A stretch of 64,000 bases of DNA from PALSA-612 sp963755155 (lineage in GTDB: Bacteria > Actinomycetota > Thermoleophilia > Gaiellales > Gaiellaceae), in NCBI GenBank assembly GCA_963755155.1, contig CAVWIV010000017.1, positions 62,001-126,000 of the forward strand, written 5' to 3'. The notes below the pieces were generated by a model, which did no database searches, was not told the DNA's origin, and saw only the letters and a list, made by a program, of their open reading frames with translations. Below, in pieces: positions 27,948 to 37,219 of the stretch (positions are counted from its first letter, which is position 1; each line of letters begins with the position of its first letter). The position numbers and the translations under genes were made by a program.

Positions 27948-27955
27948 GGTCCCGT

Positions 27956-28810
27956 TTAGGTGAGCCAGCTCGGTAGCAACTCGTCGAGGTCCGAGCGCTC
28001 GGCGTCCGTCAAGCCACGTAGCGGCGCGCGGACGTCCGTCGAGATCGGGACGCCGCGACGGTGGAGCACGTGCTTCAGCGCGGCGTGACGAGGAAAGCGC
28101 TCAATGGCGGCGCGCAGCTCGGCGAGCCCCGCTGCGCGCTCGTCCGTAGGCTCGCGGACGCAGGCGGCAACGAGCTCCGGGAACGCCGTGGCGAGCGCGG
28201 AGACTGCGCCCACCGCACCCGCCGCTCGCCCACGCGCGATCAGAGCCTCCGGGCCGACGAAGACGTCGAGCCCCTCGATGAGATAGGGCTCGAAGCGCTC
28301 CCACGGCGTGTCGGACACCTTCAGGCCCGCGAGGTTCGGCGCCCGACCTCCGAGCTCGACCACGACGTGCGGGGGCACGGCGTAGCCGCTCGTGGACGCA
28401 AACTCGTAGACGTAGAACGGCGTCGGCGCGCACGCCGCCGCGGCGGCGGCGAAGTGGTCGAGGAGGGCACGCTCGTCGAGCTGGAAGTACGGCGGCGCGA
28501 TGACCGCGATTCCGGCGACGCCGAGCTCGGCTGCGTGCTCGGCGAGCGCGACCGTGTCGGCCGTCGACTGGGCGCCGCAGTGGACGGCGACGTCCACGCG
28601 ACCCGCGGCAGCCTCGAGGAAGAGCTCGGCCGCGCGGCGGCGCTCGAAAACGGTGAGCAGGATGCCCTCGCCCGTCGTGCCCAGCGCGAGCAGCCCGTCG
28701 ATGCCGGCCTCCGCGAGGAAGTCGACGAGCGATGCGAACCCGGTTTCGTCGAGCGCGCGACCGCCGTCCCGGAGCGGCGTGGCTGCGGCGGCGAGCGTGC
28801 CCTGGATCAT
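27956..28810 (-). CDS. Dihydrodipicolinate synthase / N-acetylneuraminate lyase family aldolase
   Basis: 284 aa class I aldolase. GTTGEG near residue 45, the Tyr in FYVYEF and the Schiff-base Lys in LAGLKVSD are the family active-site elements. Length matches DapA, but the end and overall pattern are not those of canonical DapA, so the substrate (pyruvate plus an aldehyde) is open. Its start overlaps the stop of the DD-peptidase gene (28807-28810), an unusual pairing. Confidence 0.85.
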   Translation of the reverse strand: MIQGTLAAAATPLRDGGRALDETGFASLVDFLAEAGIDGLLALGTTGEGILLTVFERRRAAELFLEAAAGRVDVAVHCGAQSTADTVALAEHAAELGVAGIAVIAPPYFQLDERALLDHFAAAAAACAPTPFYVYEFASTSGYAVPPHVVVELGGRAPNLAGLKVSDTPWERFEPYLIEGLDVFVGPEALIARGRAAGAVGAVSALATAFPELVAACVREPTDERAAGLAELRAAIERFPRHAALKHVLHRRGVPISTDVRAPLRGLTDAERSDLDELLPSWLT

Positions 28811-29445
28811 CTTCCGGAGCCCGAGAAGTGCTGGTAGTCCTTGACCGAGCCGGTCCAGCGTCCGCCCCACCCCCAGCCGATCGCGTCGAACGCGCGGACG
28901 AGCGCGCCGCCCTCCACGGCCATGCCCTTCCGCACCGGCTGCCTGGAGACGTACGTGCGGCTCGCGTCGTGGTACACGCGGCCGTTCTCGACATACGGGT
29001 TCTCGATCGGGTTGATATCGATCGCGCGGCCGTACGCGTGCTCCGACCAGCTGCTCGAGCCGGTCGCGCGGCGGCAGTTGAACGCCGACGTGTTGTCGGC
29101 CTCGATCGATTGGAAGTCGCTGCCGCCGTAGGCGTCGATCGGGACGATTTTCCGTACCCGGAACCGAGCCGCGTACAGCTGTCGAAACACTGTCCGCAGC
29201 GACCTCGCCGCGGTCTCGTGCACGACGAGCCGGCCGGTGCGGCGCCGGCCGTCGAACCCCCAGTGGCTGACGGTGAGCATCCGAAGCTCGCCGAGCGCGA
29301 CGGGGCAGCCGGGGCGCCACGACACCCCCGTCATCAGCGTGCGTTGCTTCGCAGAAAGCGGCGCGATCTTGCCGATGAACGGAGGGTCGGCGGCAACGGT
29401 GCGTTCGCCCACAGCTAGCGCCACGAGCCCGCACGCGAGCAGCAT
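28807..29445 (-). CDS. M15-family D-alanyl-D-alanine carboxypeptidase-like protein, secreted
   Basis: 212 aa from ATG 29445. Signal peptide LLACGLVALAVGERTVAA, then a VanY/M15-like zinc peptidase fold: SEHAYGRAIDIN carries two zinc ligands (His and Asp), and DYQHF near the C-terminus the third (His). LTVSHWGFDGRRRTGRLVVH belongs to the M15_4 subfamily. It probably trims peptidoglycan peptides outside the cell. It ends by overlapping the aldolase start. Confidence 0.85.
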   Translation of the reverse strand: MLLACGLVALAVGERTVAADPPFIGKIAPLSAKQRTLMTGVSWRPGCPVALGELRMLTVSHWGFDGRRRTGRLVVHETAARSLRTVFRQLYAARFRVRKIVPIDAYGGSDFQSIEADNTSAFNCRRATGSSSWSEHAYGRAIDINPIENPYVENGRVYHDASRTYVSRQPVRKGMAVEGGALVRAFDAIGWGWGGRWTGSVKDYQHFSGSGR

Positions 29446-29464
29446 CGATCCCCGGCGCAGCAAG

Positions 29465-29539
29465 TCGGGACGGGGAGATTCGAACTCCCGGCCTCCTGCT
29501 CCCAAAGCAGGCGCGCTAACCAGGCTGCGCTACGTCCCG
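29465..29539 (-). tRNA. tRNA-Pro (anticodon UGG)
   Basis: Minus strand: acceptor CGGGACG/CGTCCCG with discriminator A, D arm GCGCAGCCTGGTTAGCGC, anticodon stem CCTGC/GCAGG with loop TTTGGGA (anticodon TGG), T arm GGGAGTTCGAATCTCCC. Confidence 0.95.
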
Positions 29540-29586
29540 AGACCATCAGTGTACGAGCCGCCGCGGTGGAGGCTAGGGTCGCCGTC

Positions 29587-30537
29587 GTGGTCGACTCGCC
29601 ATACCTCCCCGCCGAGGGCGTCCGCACCGCGCGCGGGCCGGCGGCCGGCTACCTCATGGTCATGGGCGCGGCGGTGCTGTTCGCCGTCAACGGCACGGTG
29701 TCGAAAGTCGTGCTCGAGTCCGGTGTCACGTCGCTGCGCCTCACGCAAGCACGCTGCTTCGGCGCGCTCGTCGGGCTCGGCCTCATCGTGCTGCTGACGC
29801 GCCGCGCGAGCCTGCGCACGACCCGCCGCGAGCTCGCCTTCCTTGCCGTGTTCGGCGTCTGCGGCGTCGCCCTCGTCCAGCTCTTCTACTTCGCCGCCAT
29901 CGCGAGGCTCGAGATCGGCGTCAGCCTCCTGATCCAGTACACCGCCCCGCTCCTCGTCGCCCTCTGGGCGCGCTTCGTCTTCAAAGAGCGCGTTCGCAGC
30001 CGCGTGTGGCTCGCGCTCGGGCTCGCGCTCGTCGGCCTGTCGGTGATGGTGGATATCTGGGGCGGCGTGCCGCTGAACACCGCAGGCGTCGTCCTCTCGT
30101 TCGTCTCCGCCGTGACATTCGCGGCCTACCTGTTGCTCGCCGAGCACGCGGTCGGGCGGCGCGACCCGTTCTCGCTGCTCGTGTACGGCTTCCTCTTCGC
30201 GACCCTCTTCTGGGCCGTCGCCCAGCCGTGGTGGAGCTTCCCCCGCGACGAGCTCGGCGAGACGATCTCGCTGCTCGGCAATCTCAGCGGCGCCGAGCTC
30301 CCCGCCTGGGCGCTCGTGCTCGCCATCGTCGTCCTGGGGACGATCGTCCCGTTCACCCTCATGGTCGGCTCGCTCCAGCATCTGCCCGCGACGACCGTCG
30401 GCATGGTGGCAATGCTCGAACCGGTGCTCGGCGCCCTCGTCGCGTATCTCTGGCTGGACGAGTCGCTCGCCGGTCAGCAGCTCGTGGGCGGCGCTGTCGT
30501 GCTCGCCGCGATCTTCCTTGCCCAATCTGCGCGGTAG
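29587..30537 (+). CDS. EamA/DMT-superfamily transporter
   Basis: 316 aa from GTG 29587 (nine bases after AGGG); GTG 29566 is an alternative. Ten helices in two EamA repeats: residues about 20-150 (YLMVMGAAVLFAVNGTVSKV to ALGLALVGLSVMVDIW) and 160-310 (AYLLLAEHAVG to VGGAVVLAAIFLAQ). YTAPLLVALWARFVFKERV and MLEPVLGALVAYLWLDE mark the repeat ends. Members export amino acids and metabolites; substrate unknown. Confidence 0.88.
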   Translation: MVDSPYLPAEGVRTARGPAAGYLMVMGAAVLFAVNGTVSKVVLESGVTSLRLTQARCFGALVGLGLIVLLTRRASLRTTRRELAFLAVFGVCGVALVQLFYFAAIARLEIGVSLLIQYTAPLLVALWARFVFKERVRSRVWLALGLALVGLSVMVDIWGGVPLNTAGVVLSFVSAVTFAAYLLLAEHAVGRRDPFSLLVYGFLFATLFWAVAQPWWSFPRDELGETISLLGNLSGAELPAWALVLAIVVLGTIVPFTLMVGSLQHLPATTVGMVAMLEPVLGALVAYLWLDESLAGQQLVGGAVVLAAIFLAQSAR

Positions 30538-30641
30538 CCACTCATGTCTCTTTACATTTGCGCGCGCCCGTTGTAGGGTCGCGCACACTGGGCGATGCAC
30601 ACCGCGGCGGGTGAAAGCCCTCGCGGTGAGCAGTCAGGGTG

Positions 30642-30676
30642 AGCCCGCCGCGAGCGACCCCCCGGAGCGGCGGGCT
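30642..30676. terminator. Bidirectional hairpin terminator between the EamA gene and ileS
   Basis: AGCCCGCCGC (30642-30651) pairs perfectly with GCGGCGGGCT (30667-30676) around a 15-base loop. It sits between convergent genes and can serve both. The upstream 100 bases hold no gene I can see. Confidence 0.65.
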
Positions 30677-33600
30677 TATCCCTGTTTGGCCTTCTGGATC
30701 GCGAGCGCGTCCCCGGTGCTCACCTCGACGGCGAGCGTCTCTTCCTTGATCCACGCTTCGTGGTCGATGAGATCCGCTTCCTCGGGACCGAGCGTGACGG
30801 CGATGCGGTCGCTCAGCTCGAGGCCGGCGTCGCGGCGCATCGCATTGATGCGGTGCGTGAGGTCGCGGACGCGGCCCTCACGGACGAGCTCCTCGTCGAG
30901 CGTCGTGTCGAGTGCGACCGAGAGCGCGCCGTTCTGGGCGATCGCGAAGCCGTCGACGGCGGAGCCTTCGCCCTGGAGCATCTCTTCGGAGGTGAGCTCC
31001 TCGCCGGCGACGCGTACGCCGCCGCCCTCGAGCTCCTCGTAGTCGCCCGCCTCGAGCGCGGCCTTGACGGCCGGCAGCCTTGAGCCGAGCCGCGGCCCGA
31101 GCACGGGCAGGTTGGGCTTGAGCTGCGAACGGACGACGGGGCCGTCGTCGAAGACGATCTCCTTGACGTTGAGCTCCTCACCGAGCTCGTCGGCGTGCGC
31201 AGCCGCGCCGTCGGCGCCGCGGACGTAGGCGCGGCGCAGCGGCTGCCTGAGCTTGATGCCCGCCTCGCCCCGTGCCTGATGACCGAGCTCGACCACCCGC
31301 CGTGTATCGGCGACCTCGTCCAGGAGCCCGTGGTCACGGTCTGCCGCGTCCTGCCAGCGCGTCAGGAAGACCGAAACCGGCTGATCGTCGGAGCGGAGAA
31401 CGCGCCAGAGGTGCTCGCTGAGGAACGGCATCACGGGCGCGATGACGACGAGCGAGCGCATGAGCGCGGCCCTTAGCGTCGCGAGGGCAGCGGCATCGCC
31501 GTTCCAGAACCTCCGGCGAGAGCGGCGGATGTACCAGTTGGACAGGTCGTCCACGAAGGCGTCGAACGACGCGATGACATCCGGCGTCCAGTATCGCTCG
31601 TACGCGTCGGTCGCCTCTGCGACGAGCTGCTCGGTGCGCGCGAGGAGCCAGCGGTCGAGCGGCTCGAGGTCGCCGGCTTCGCCCTCGGGCGAGACGTTCG
31701 CGTAGTCCACGAAGAACTTCGCGCAGTTCCAGAGCGTGAGCAGCCGGCGCTTGATCTCGTGCGCAGGCCCGTACCCGAAGTTGATGTTCTGGCTCGGCAC
31801 TTGCTCACAGAACATGAAGCGCACGATGTCGGCGCCCATCTGCTCGATCGCCTCGCTCGCCTCGATCGAATTCCCCGTCGACTTGTGCATCTCGCGCCCG
31901 GTCTCGTCGCGAACGCGCTCGTAGGCGAGCACGCGCCGGTACGGAGACCGGCCTATCAGCGTGACCGACATGAACGACATCGAGTAGAACCAGAGCCGGA
32001 TCTGCTCGCGGCTCTCCGAGATCCATTCGGCCGGGAACCACTGCTCCCAGTACGCGTGATCCGGGAGGTCGGCGTTGGTCAACCCCCGCGCTGCGCCAGT
32101 GGCATTCCCACCGGGGATGAATCCCTGCTCGTTGTCCCAACCTAGGGTCGACAGGGGCACGATGCCCGCGTCGAGCCACGCGTCGCCCACCTCGGGGATG
32201 CGCGTGACCTCGTCCCCGCAGGCCTCGCAGGCGATCACGACGTCGTCGATCCACGGCCGGTGCAGCTCCTGCAGGCCATCCAGACCGCGCAACGCCCTCC
32301 CCTCGAGCTCTTCGCGGGAGCCGACGACGGTCAGGTGGCCGCAGGAGCACGGGTAGAAGGGCAGCGGCAGGCCGAAGTACCGCTTGCGCGAGATGTTCCA
32401 GTCGCCCATGTTCCGCAGCCAGTCGTCCATCCGCTTCGAGTAGAAGGCGGGCGTCCACTCGACGGTTGCGTTCGCGTCGAGCAGCGGCTGCCTGATCTCG
32501 TCCGCCGAGATGAACCAGTCGTCGACGACCCGGAAGACGAGGGGCGTCTTGCAGCGCCAGCAGATGGGATAGCGGTGGGTGATCCTCCCGGCCTCGACGA
32601 GCAACTCGCGCTCGCGCAGGTCCTCGACGATCACGTCTTCGACCTCGTCGGTCGAGAGCCCCTCGAGCGCACCGAAGCCGGACACCATTCGCCCGGACTC
32701 GTCGATGGGGGCGATTACCGGGAGGTCGTGCACCCGCGACAGCTCGAAGTCGTCGGTCCCGGCGCCGGGCGCGATGTGAACGATCCCCGTCCCTTCGGTC
32801 AGAGAGACGTCGTCCCAGGGGATGACCCGATGGGTGACACCAGCCTGAGCCGGCAAGTCGTCGAACGGTCCTTCGTACTCGAGGCCGACGAGCTCCTCGC
32901 CCCTCGCGACACGGTCATATCGTTCATCGGTCACGGCCAGCCTCCAGCCGCCGTCGCTCAGCCCGTACTCCGCGTCCGGCTTGACGGCGGCGGCGACGTT
33001 CGCGGGAAGTGTCCAGGGCGTCGTCGTCCAGACGACGAGCGCCTCGCCTTCGCGGTCCTTAAGAGGAAGGCGGACGTAGAGCGACGGGTGGTCGAGCTCC
33101 CTGTAGTTCTCCTCTCCGGCCTGCTCGTGCTGTGAGAGCGAGGTGCCGCAGCGAGGGCACCACTGCGTCGACCGGTGCCCTCGGTAGAGCCACCCCCGCT
33201 CGTGCACAGCCGCCAGGAAACGCCAGATGTACTCGATGTTCGTGTCCGAAAACGTGTAGTAGTCCCCGTCCCAGTCCATCCAGCGACCCAGGCGCCGGTC
33301 CTGGCTCGTGATCACCTCCCCGTACTCGGCAACGCGTTCGCGGCAACGAGCGGCGAACTCGGCGAGGCCGTACTCCTCGATGTCCCGCTTCGAGTTGAGG
33401 CCGAGCGACTTTTCCACCTCGACCTCGACCCACAGGCCCTGGCAGTCGAAGCCGTTCTGGTAGCGCTGGTCGAAGCCGCGCAGCGCCTTGTAGCGCTGGA
33501 AGACGTCCTTGAGCGTCCGCCCCCAGGCATGGTGCACGCCCATGGGATTGTTCGCGGTGATCGGGCCGTCGATGAAGCTGAAGCGCTCGCCGCCCTGATT

Positions 33601-33711
33601 CTGGGCGCGCAGCTGCTCGAACGTTCCCTCGGCTTCCCAGCGTTCGAGCACCTCCCGCTCGAGCGCAGGGTGATCGGGGACACGCGGAAGTGGCGTGAAC
33701 ACGCCAGGCAT
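30676..33711 (-). CDS. ileS: Isoleucyl-tRNA synthetase
   Basis: 1011 aa class I synthetase charging tRNA-Ile. The HIGH-like motif is PMGVHHAWGRT (about 56-66) with NGFDCQGLWVEVEVEK following; the KMSKS-like loop is MHKSTGNSIE near residue 600. CPICWRCKTPL-type Cys pairs (YPICWRCK, WCPRCG, CSCG, CEACG) are zinc-binding candidates. The HHAW and HKSTGN variants are typical of the long, eukaryote-like IleRS group, often mupirocin-resistant. Stop lies at the edge of the terminator hairpin. Confidence 0.94.
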   Translation of the reverse strand: MPGVFTPLPRVPDHPALEREVLERWEAEGTFEQLRAQNQGGERFSFIDGPITANNPMGVHHAWGRTLKDVFQRYKALRGFDQRYQNGFDCQGLWVEVEVEKSLGLNSKRDIEEYGLAEFAARCRERVAEYGEVITSQDRRLGRWMDWDGDYYTFSDTNIEYIWRFLAAVHERGWLYRGHRSTQWCPRCGTSLSQHEQAGEENYRELDHPSLYVRLPLKDREGEALVVWTTTPWTLPANVAAAVKPDAEYGLSDGGWRLAVTDERYDRVARGEELVGLEYEGPFDDLPAQAGVTHRVIPWDDVSLTEGTGIVHIAPGAGTDDFELSRVHDLPVIAPIDESGRMVSGFGALEGLSTDEVEDVIVEDLRERELLVEAGRITHRYPICWRCKTPLVFRVVDDWFISADEIRQPLLDANATVEWTPAFYSKRMDDWLRNMGDWNISRKRYFGLPLPFYPCSCGHLTVVGSREELEGRALRGLDGLQELHRPWIDDVVIACEACGDEVTRIPEVGDAWLDAGIVPLSTLGWDNEQGFIPGGNATGAARGLTNADLPDHAYWEQWFPAEWISESREQIRLWFYSMSFMSVTLIGRSPYRRVLAYERVRDETGREMHKSTGNSIEASEAIEQMGADIVRFMFCEQVPSQNINFGYGPAHEIKRRLLTLWNCAKFFVDYANVSPEGEAGDLEPLDRWLLARTEQLVAEATDAYERYWTPDVIASFDAFVDDLSNWYIRRSRRRFWNGDAAALATLRAALMRSLVVIAPVMPFLSEHLWRVLRSDDQPVSVFLTRWQDAADRDHGLLDEVADTRRVVELGHQARGEAGIKLRQPLRRAYVRGADGAAAHADELGEELNVKEIVFDDGPVVRSQLKPNLPVLGPRLGSRLPAVKAALEAGDYEELEGGGVRVAGEELTSEEMLQGEGSAVDGFAIAQNGALSVALDTTLDEELVREGRVRDLTHRINAMRRDAGLELSDRIAVTLGPEEADLIDHEAWIKEETLAVEVSTGDALAIQKAKQG

Positions 33712-33804
33712 GGCGAGATTCTACGGCGGGAAGCGAAACGGCCGCGCCGCCGTTTAGGCTCTAGGAAGCTGTACAAGAACGTATTCGGAGAGAAAGCGAG
33801 CATC

Positions 33805-34128
33805 ATGGAATCAGTGACAGCGGAGACCTTCGAAGCGGAGGTCGTCAACTCGGAGACACCCGTCCTCGTCGACTTCTGGGCCGAGTGGTGCGGGCCGTGC
33901 CATGCGGTGGCGCCCGTGCTCGAGCGAATCGCCGAAGAACGCCCGGGCGAGCTGAAGATCGTCAAGCTCAACATCGACGAGGAACAGGACCTCGCCCTGC
34001 GCTACGGCGTGATGTCGATCCCGACGATGATCCTCTTCCGCGACGGGGAGCCGGCAGCCGCCCTCTCCGGCGCGCACCCGAAGGGCGCCATCGAGCGCGC
34101 ACTCGGGCTCGAGCAGGTCGCGGCCTAG
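33805..34128 (+). CDS. trxA: Thioredoxin
   Basis: 107 aa. Redox motif WCGPC (Cys29, Cys32), FWAEW before it and the cis-Pro in MSIPTMILF. Cytoplasmic dithiol reductant, normally reduced by thioredoxin reductase, which is not in the window. Start ATG 33805; divergent from ileS with about 90 bases between. The region between holds the shared promoters. Confidence 0.95.
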   Translation: MESVTAETFEAEVVNSETPVLVDFWAEWCGPCHAVAPVLERIAEERPGELKIVKLNIDEEQDLALRYGVMSIPTMILFRDGEPAAALSGAHPKGAIERALGLEQVAA

Positions 34129-34132
34129 CTCG

Positions 34133-35083
34133 CTACGGCATCGACCCGAGCGGCGTCAGGCAGGAGCGGTAGGCCTGCCTGGTGCTCGGCTTCGGGCCGA
34201 GGTCCCACTTCGAGCCGGCCTTGCTGTCGAAGTAGGCCGCGAGCTCGATGGCGGCCCGCGACTTGATGAAGCCGCAGAGGTAGCGAACGAGGCCGGTCTG
34301 GTCGTCCGCAGTGCCCCACTCGGGGAACGAATAGCGCTTCTTGTGCGCGCGAGCGAAGGCGTAGAGCTCTTCGTTCGCGCTGCGCGAGAACTCACCCCCG
34401 ATGCTGTACATGTCGTTGCCGATGAGGTCGACCCACCTGTCTCCCGGATAGAACGGGAGCCAGCCGCCGTGGCCGGCGACGGGGTTCCAGATCACCCTGA
34501 GCTTCCCTTTCGGATTGGGTGGCAGATCCTCGTGCACGGTGAGGTACGGGAGCCCGAGTCGCTTGAGGGCGACATCGATCTTCACGCGCGGGCCGCCGTG
34601 GAGGATGAGGTAGATGCGGGCGAAGGCGAGGCGGTACCACCGCGGCGAGAAGCCCGGGCCGTTCGCGCTGTTGTACAGCGCCTTGTCGGCGTTCATCTCG
34701 GCCATCGCCCGCACGTAGACGAGGCCGCCGAAGCCGTTGATCGCCTTGTTGAGGTGAACCAGGTACGCGTCGCCCTGGCCGGTCGCGATCTGCTGCATCG
34801 TGATCCTCGCCACCCGCACCGCCCCCGGCCCGCCGATGCCGAGATGGAGCATGGGAATCGGCGTCAGCTGAGGGAGGTACACATCGATCCGCCGACCCCA
34901 CGTCATGCCCTGCTGCCAGCCGAGGAAGATGTGCTGGATCGCGGACTGCTGGCCGGTCTGGGACTGGAAGCGCCCCGGATCGCCATGGATCCCGAGCAGA
35001 AGCTTCGAGACGTTCGGCTGCGCGCCCACGCCCGCTGCCAGCACCAGAGCGCAGACAATGCTTAAGGCGGCCCCCCACCTCAT
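34133..35083 (-). CDS. Secreted GH26-like glycoside hydrolase candidate
   Basis: 316 aa. Signal peptide ALSIVCALVLAAGVGA. GH26-like blocks: LLGIHGDPGRFQS at the start of the mature region, VRAMAEMNADKALYN with a likely acid/base Glu (RxxxEMN pattern), VDLIGNDMYSIGG, and FPEWGTADD with a likely nucleophile Glu. Barrel order and spacing fit clan GH-A. Substrate (mannan-like or other beta-glycan) is not assignable. Stop is four bases from trxA stop, convergent. Confidence 0.6.
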   Translation of the reverse strand: MRWGAALSIVCALVLAAGVGAQPNVSKLLLGIHGDPGRFQSQTGQQSAIQHIFLGWQQGMTWGRRIDVYLPQLTPIPMLHLGIGGPGAVRVARITMQQIATGQGDAYLVHLNKAINGFGGLVYVRAMAEMNADKALYNSANGPGFSPRWYRLAFARIYLILHGGPRVKIDVALKRLGLPYLTVHEDLPPNPKGKLRVIWNPVAGHGGWLPFYPGDRWVDLIGNDMYSIGGEFSRSANEELYAFARAHKKRYSFPEWGTADDQTGLVRYLCGFIKSRAAIELAAYFDSKAGSKWDLGPKPSTRQAYRSCLTPLGSMP

Positions 35084-35093
35084 GGCGCGGAGA

Positions 35094-35615
35094 TTATCGT
35101 CTCGCAGCCTCCGAGGCCAGCGAGCGTAGCGCCTTCACGACGTTGTCGAAGGCGAGCTCCTCATCGGGCGGCAGCTCGTCGAGCGAGAACCAGCGGAGCT
35201 CTGAGACGTCGTCCGCCGGGGTCGGCTCACCGGAGGCGATGCGCACAGTCCAGTAGAGATTGAGCGTGGCCGTGGGTTCGTCACCGCCCCCGTAACGGTC
35301 AGCCCAGATGCCGGCGAGCGCGAGCGGCTCGATCTCGACTCCGGCCTCCTCACGCAGCTCGCGGCGCAGCCCGTCGAGAGGCTCCTCGTCCTCCTCGAGG
35401 AAGCCGCCCGGCACGTCCCACTTCCCCGCCTGGGGGTCGAACTTCCGGCGGGCGAGCAACACGTGCCCCTCGTCGTCGATGACGAGCGCGCACGCAGTCG
35501 GCTCCGGGCTCGCGTACGCGACGTAACCGCACTCGTCGCACGTCGCGGTCTTGCCCTCGCGTTCGACCGGCGCGGAGCAGCGCGGGCAGTGCTTCCAGCC
35601 GACAAGAGTCCCCAC
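35094..35615 (-). CDS. Nudix hydrolase with N-terminal zinc ribbon
   Basis: 173 aa from GTG 35615. Zinc ribbon HCPRCSAPV and TCDECGY, then a Nudix box: GGFLEEDEEPLDGLRRELRE followed by EAGVEIEP. NudC (NADH pyrophosphatase) has this plan, but the short N-terminus suggests the NUDIX/zinc-ribbon family of unknown substrate. Divergent from the cNMP-domain gene. Confidence 0.85.
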   Translation of the reverse strand: MGTLVGWKHCPRCSAPVEREGKTATCDECGYVAYASPEPTACALVIDDEGHVLLARRKFDPQAGKWDVPGGFLEEDEEPLDGLRRELREEAGVEIEPLALAGIWADRYGGGDEPTATLNLYWTVRIASGEPTPADDVSELRWFSLDELPPDEELAFDNVVKALRSLASEAARR

Positions 35616-35633
35616 GCGCGCAAGAATAGGCGT

Positions 35634-36014
35634 GTGAGCCCGCGACACGTTCCCGCGACGGTGACCGAGCTTACGCGCTGTGAGCTGCTCGCCGGGCTGC
35701 CCGGTGAGACACTGAACGAGCTCGCGAAACGGATGGTGCGCGAGGAGCTGCCGGCGGGTGCGGCGCCCGTCGTCGAAGGCGAGGAGGGCGACCGCTTCTA
35801 CGTGGTGCTGTCAGGCGTGCTCGCGGCGAGCAAGTACGGCGGCCGCGGCGCGGCCGGCGTCCTCCATCCGGGTGCGTACTTCGGGGAGGTGTCGCTCGCC
35901 ATGGGCGTGCCGCGCACGGCGTCCGTCAGGGCGATGACGCCCGCGGTCGTGGCGAGCTGCGACAAGGTCACATTCGACGAGTTCATCCGGCCGCTGTTCG
36001 CTGACGACGACTAG
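35634..36014 (+). CDS. Single cyclic-nucleotide-binding domain protein
   Basis: 126 aa from GTG 35634. Typical cNMP beta-roll: EELPAGAAPVVEGEEGDRFY, HPGAYFGEVSLAMGVPRTAS (phosphate-binding cassette region with GE and RTA). No DNA-binding domain, so it resembles the C-terminal piece of the MFS fusion at 7534. Probably a ligand sensor. Stop overlaps the convergent hydrolase stop. Confidence 0.88.
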   Translation: MSPRHVPATVTELTRCELLAGLPGETLNELAKRMVREELPAGAAPVVEGEEGDRFYVVLSGVLAASKYGGRGAAGVLHPGAYFGEVSLAMGVPRTASVRAMTPAVVASCDKVTFDEFIRPLFADDD

Positions 36015-36818
36015 CTCGCTTCCGCCACCACGTCGTCGGACAGCTTCGGCCACGCCTCCATCGACCACTCGTCGAAGTCGCGGTCGGTGAGGCAGGCGAG
36101 GGCGAGAGCCGCCTCCGGGTCGACCCAGAGGAACGTCCCCGACCCGCCGAAGTGGCCGAACGTGCCCGGCGATGTGCGCTCCCCCGACCAGTGCGGCTGC
36201 TTGCCGTTCTTGAGCTCGAAGCCGAGGCCCCAGTCGTTCGGGTCGAACCGGCCGATATCGGGCAGCACGCCGGCAAGCCCCGGGAACTGGACGCTCGTCG
36301 CCTCCGCCAGCGTCTCCACCGCGATCAGTCGAGGCGCGACCAGCTCTCCGTGCGAATCGCACGAGGTCGTCCAGGGAGCCATGGAGATCGGCCGCGGGCG
36401 AGCCACGCAGCTCCGCGCGCAACCCCAGCGGGTCGAGCACCGCGCCGGCGAGATAGCGCTCGAACGGCATGTCGGCTCGAGCCGCCACGATCTCGGCGAC
36501 GAGCTCGATGCCGGGATTCGAGTACACACGCCGCGCTTCGAGCCGGCCGGTGGGCAGGCCGGCCTCGAACGGCAAACCCGAGGCGTGCGCCAGGAGATGC
36601 CGAACCGTCGACCCCGGCGGCCCGGCCGGCTCGTCGAGGTCGATCGTCCCTTCTTCGGCCGCCACGAGCGCCGCGTAGGCCGTCAGGAGCTTCGTCACGG
36701 ATGCCCAGCGAAAGACGCGCTCCGTGTCGCCGTGCGTGGTCGCGAGAGCGCTCGCGGGGACGGCCGCGACGGCCACATTCTCGACCGGCCAGTCCTCGAC
36801 CTGACGCAGAGCCTCCAC
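36011..36818 (-). CDS. Serine hydrolase, beta-lactamase family (frameshifted)
   Basis: About 268 aa. Catalytic SxxK is in WASVTKLLTAYAAL; the YSN motif is VYSNPGIELVAEI; the third region HFGGSGTFLWVDPEAALAL is in the next frame. An extra base near 36344-36350 separates the frames. Class C/esterase-like; likely acts on esters or peptidoglycan. No signal peptide, so cytoplasmic. Confidence 0.82.
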
Positions 36819-36835
36819 GGGGCGATACTAGGCGC

Positions 36836-37219
36836 GTGGAACGCCAGCGCATCACGTCCGGCGGTGCCTACGAGCCGATCTACGGCTACTGCCGCGCGAT
36901 GCGAGTCGGCGACCACGTCTACGTAGCCGGGACGGCGCCGCAGATGCCGGAGGGCGCGGATCCGCCTGCCGACTCGTACGGCCAGGCCAAGCGGTGCTTC
37001 GAGATCATCGGCGCCGCGCTAGCCGAAGCCGGAGCGAGCTTCGAGGACGTCGTGCGGACACGCGTCTACATCACGCCCGACGCCGACTTCGCCGAGGTCG
37101 GCCGCGCGCACGGCGAGGTCTTTGGGGACATCCGGCCTGTCAACACGACCGTGATCATCGCGGGGCTCGTCGATCCGCGATGGCACCTGGAGATCGACGT
37201 CGATGCAGTCGTCGGCTGA
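36836..37219 (+). CDS. RidA/YjgF family protein
   Basis: 127 aa from GTG 36836. Family blocks VYVAGTAPQMPEG, AGASFEDVVRTRVYIT (with the catalytic Arg), and VNTTVIIAGLVDPRWHLEID. RidA hydrolyses reactive imine/enamine intermediates of amino-acid metabolism. It overlaps the start of the GCS2 gene, suggesting joint translation. Confidence 0.92.
   Translation: MERQRITSGGAYEPIYGYCRAMRVGDHVYVAGTAPQMPEGADPPADSYGQAKRCFEIIGAALAEAGASFEDVVRTRVYITPDADFAEVGRAHGEVFGDIRPVNTTVIIAGLVDPRWHLEIDVDAVVG

Noticed and set aside
29734..30600. Long open frames opposite the EamA gene and similar frames elsewhere
   Set aside because: They are antisense shadows of GC-rich genes, with Arg/Ala/Pro-rich products and no motifs.
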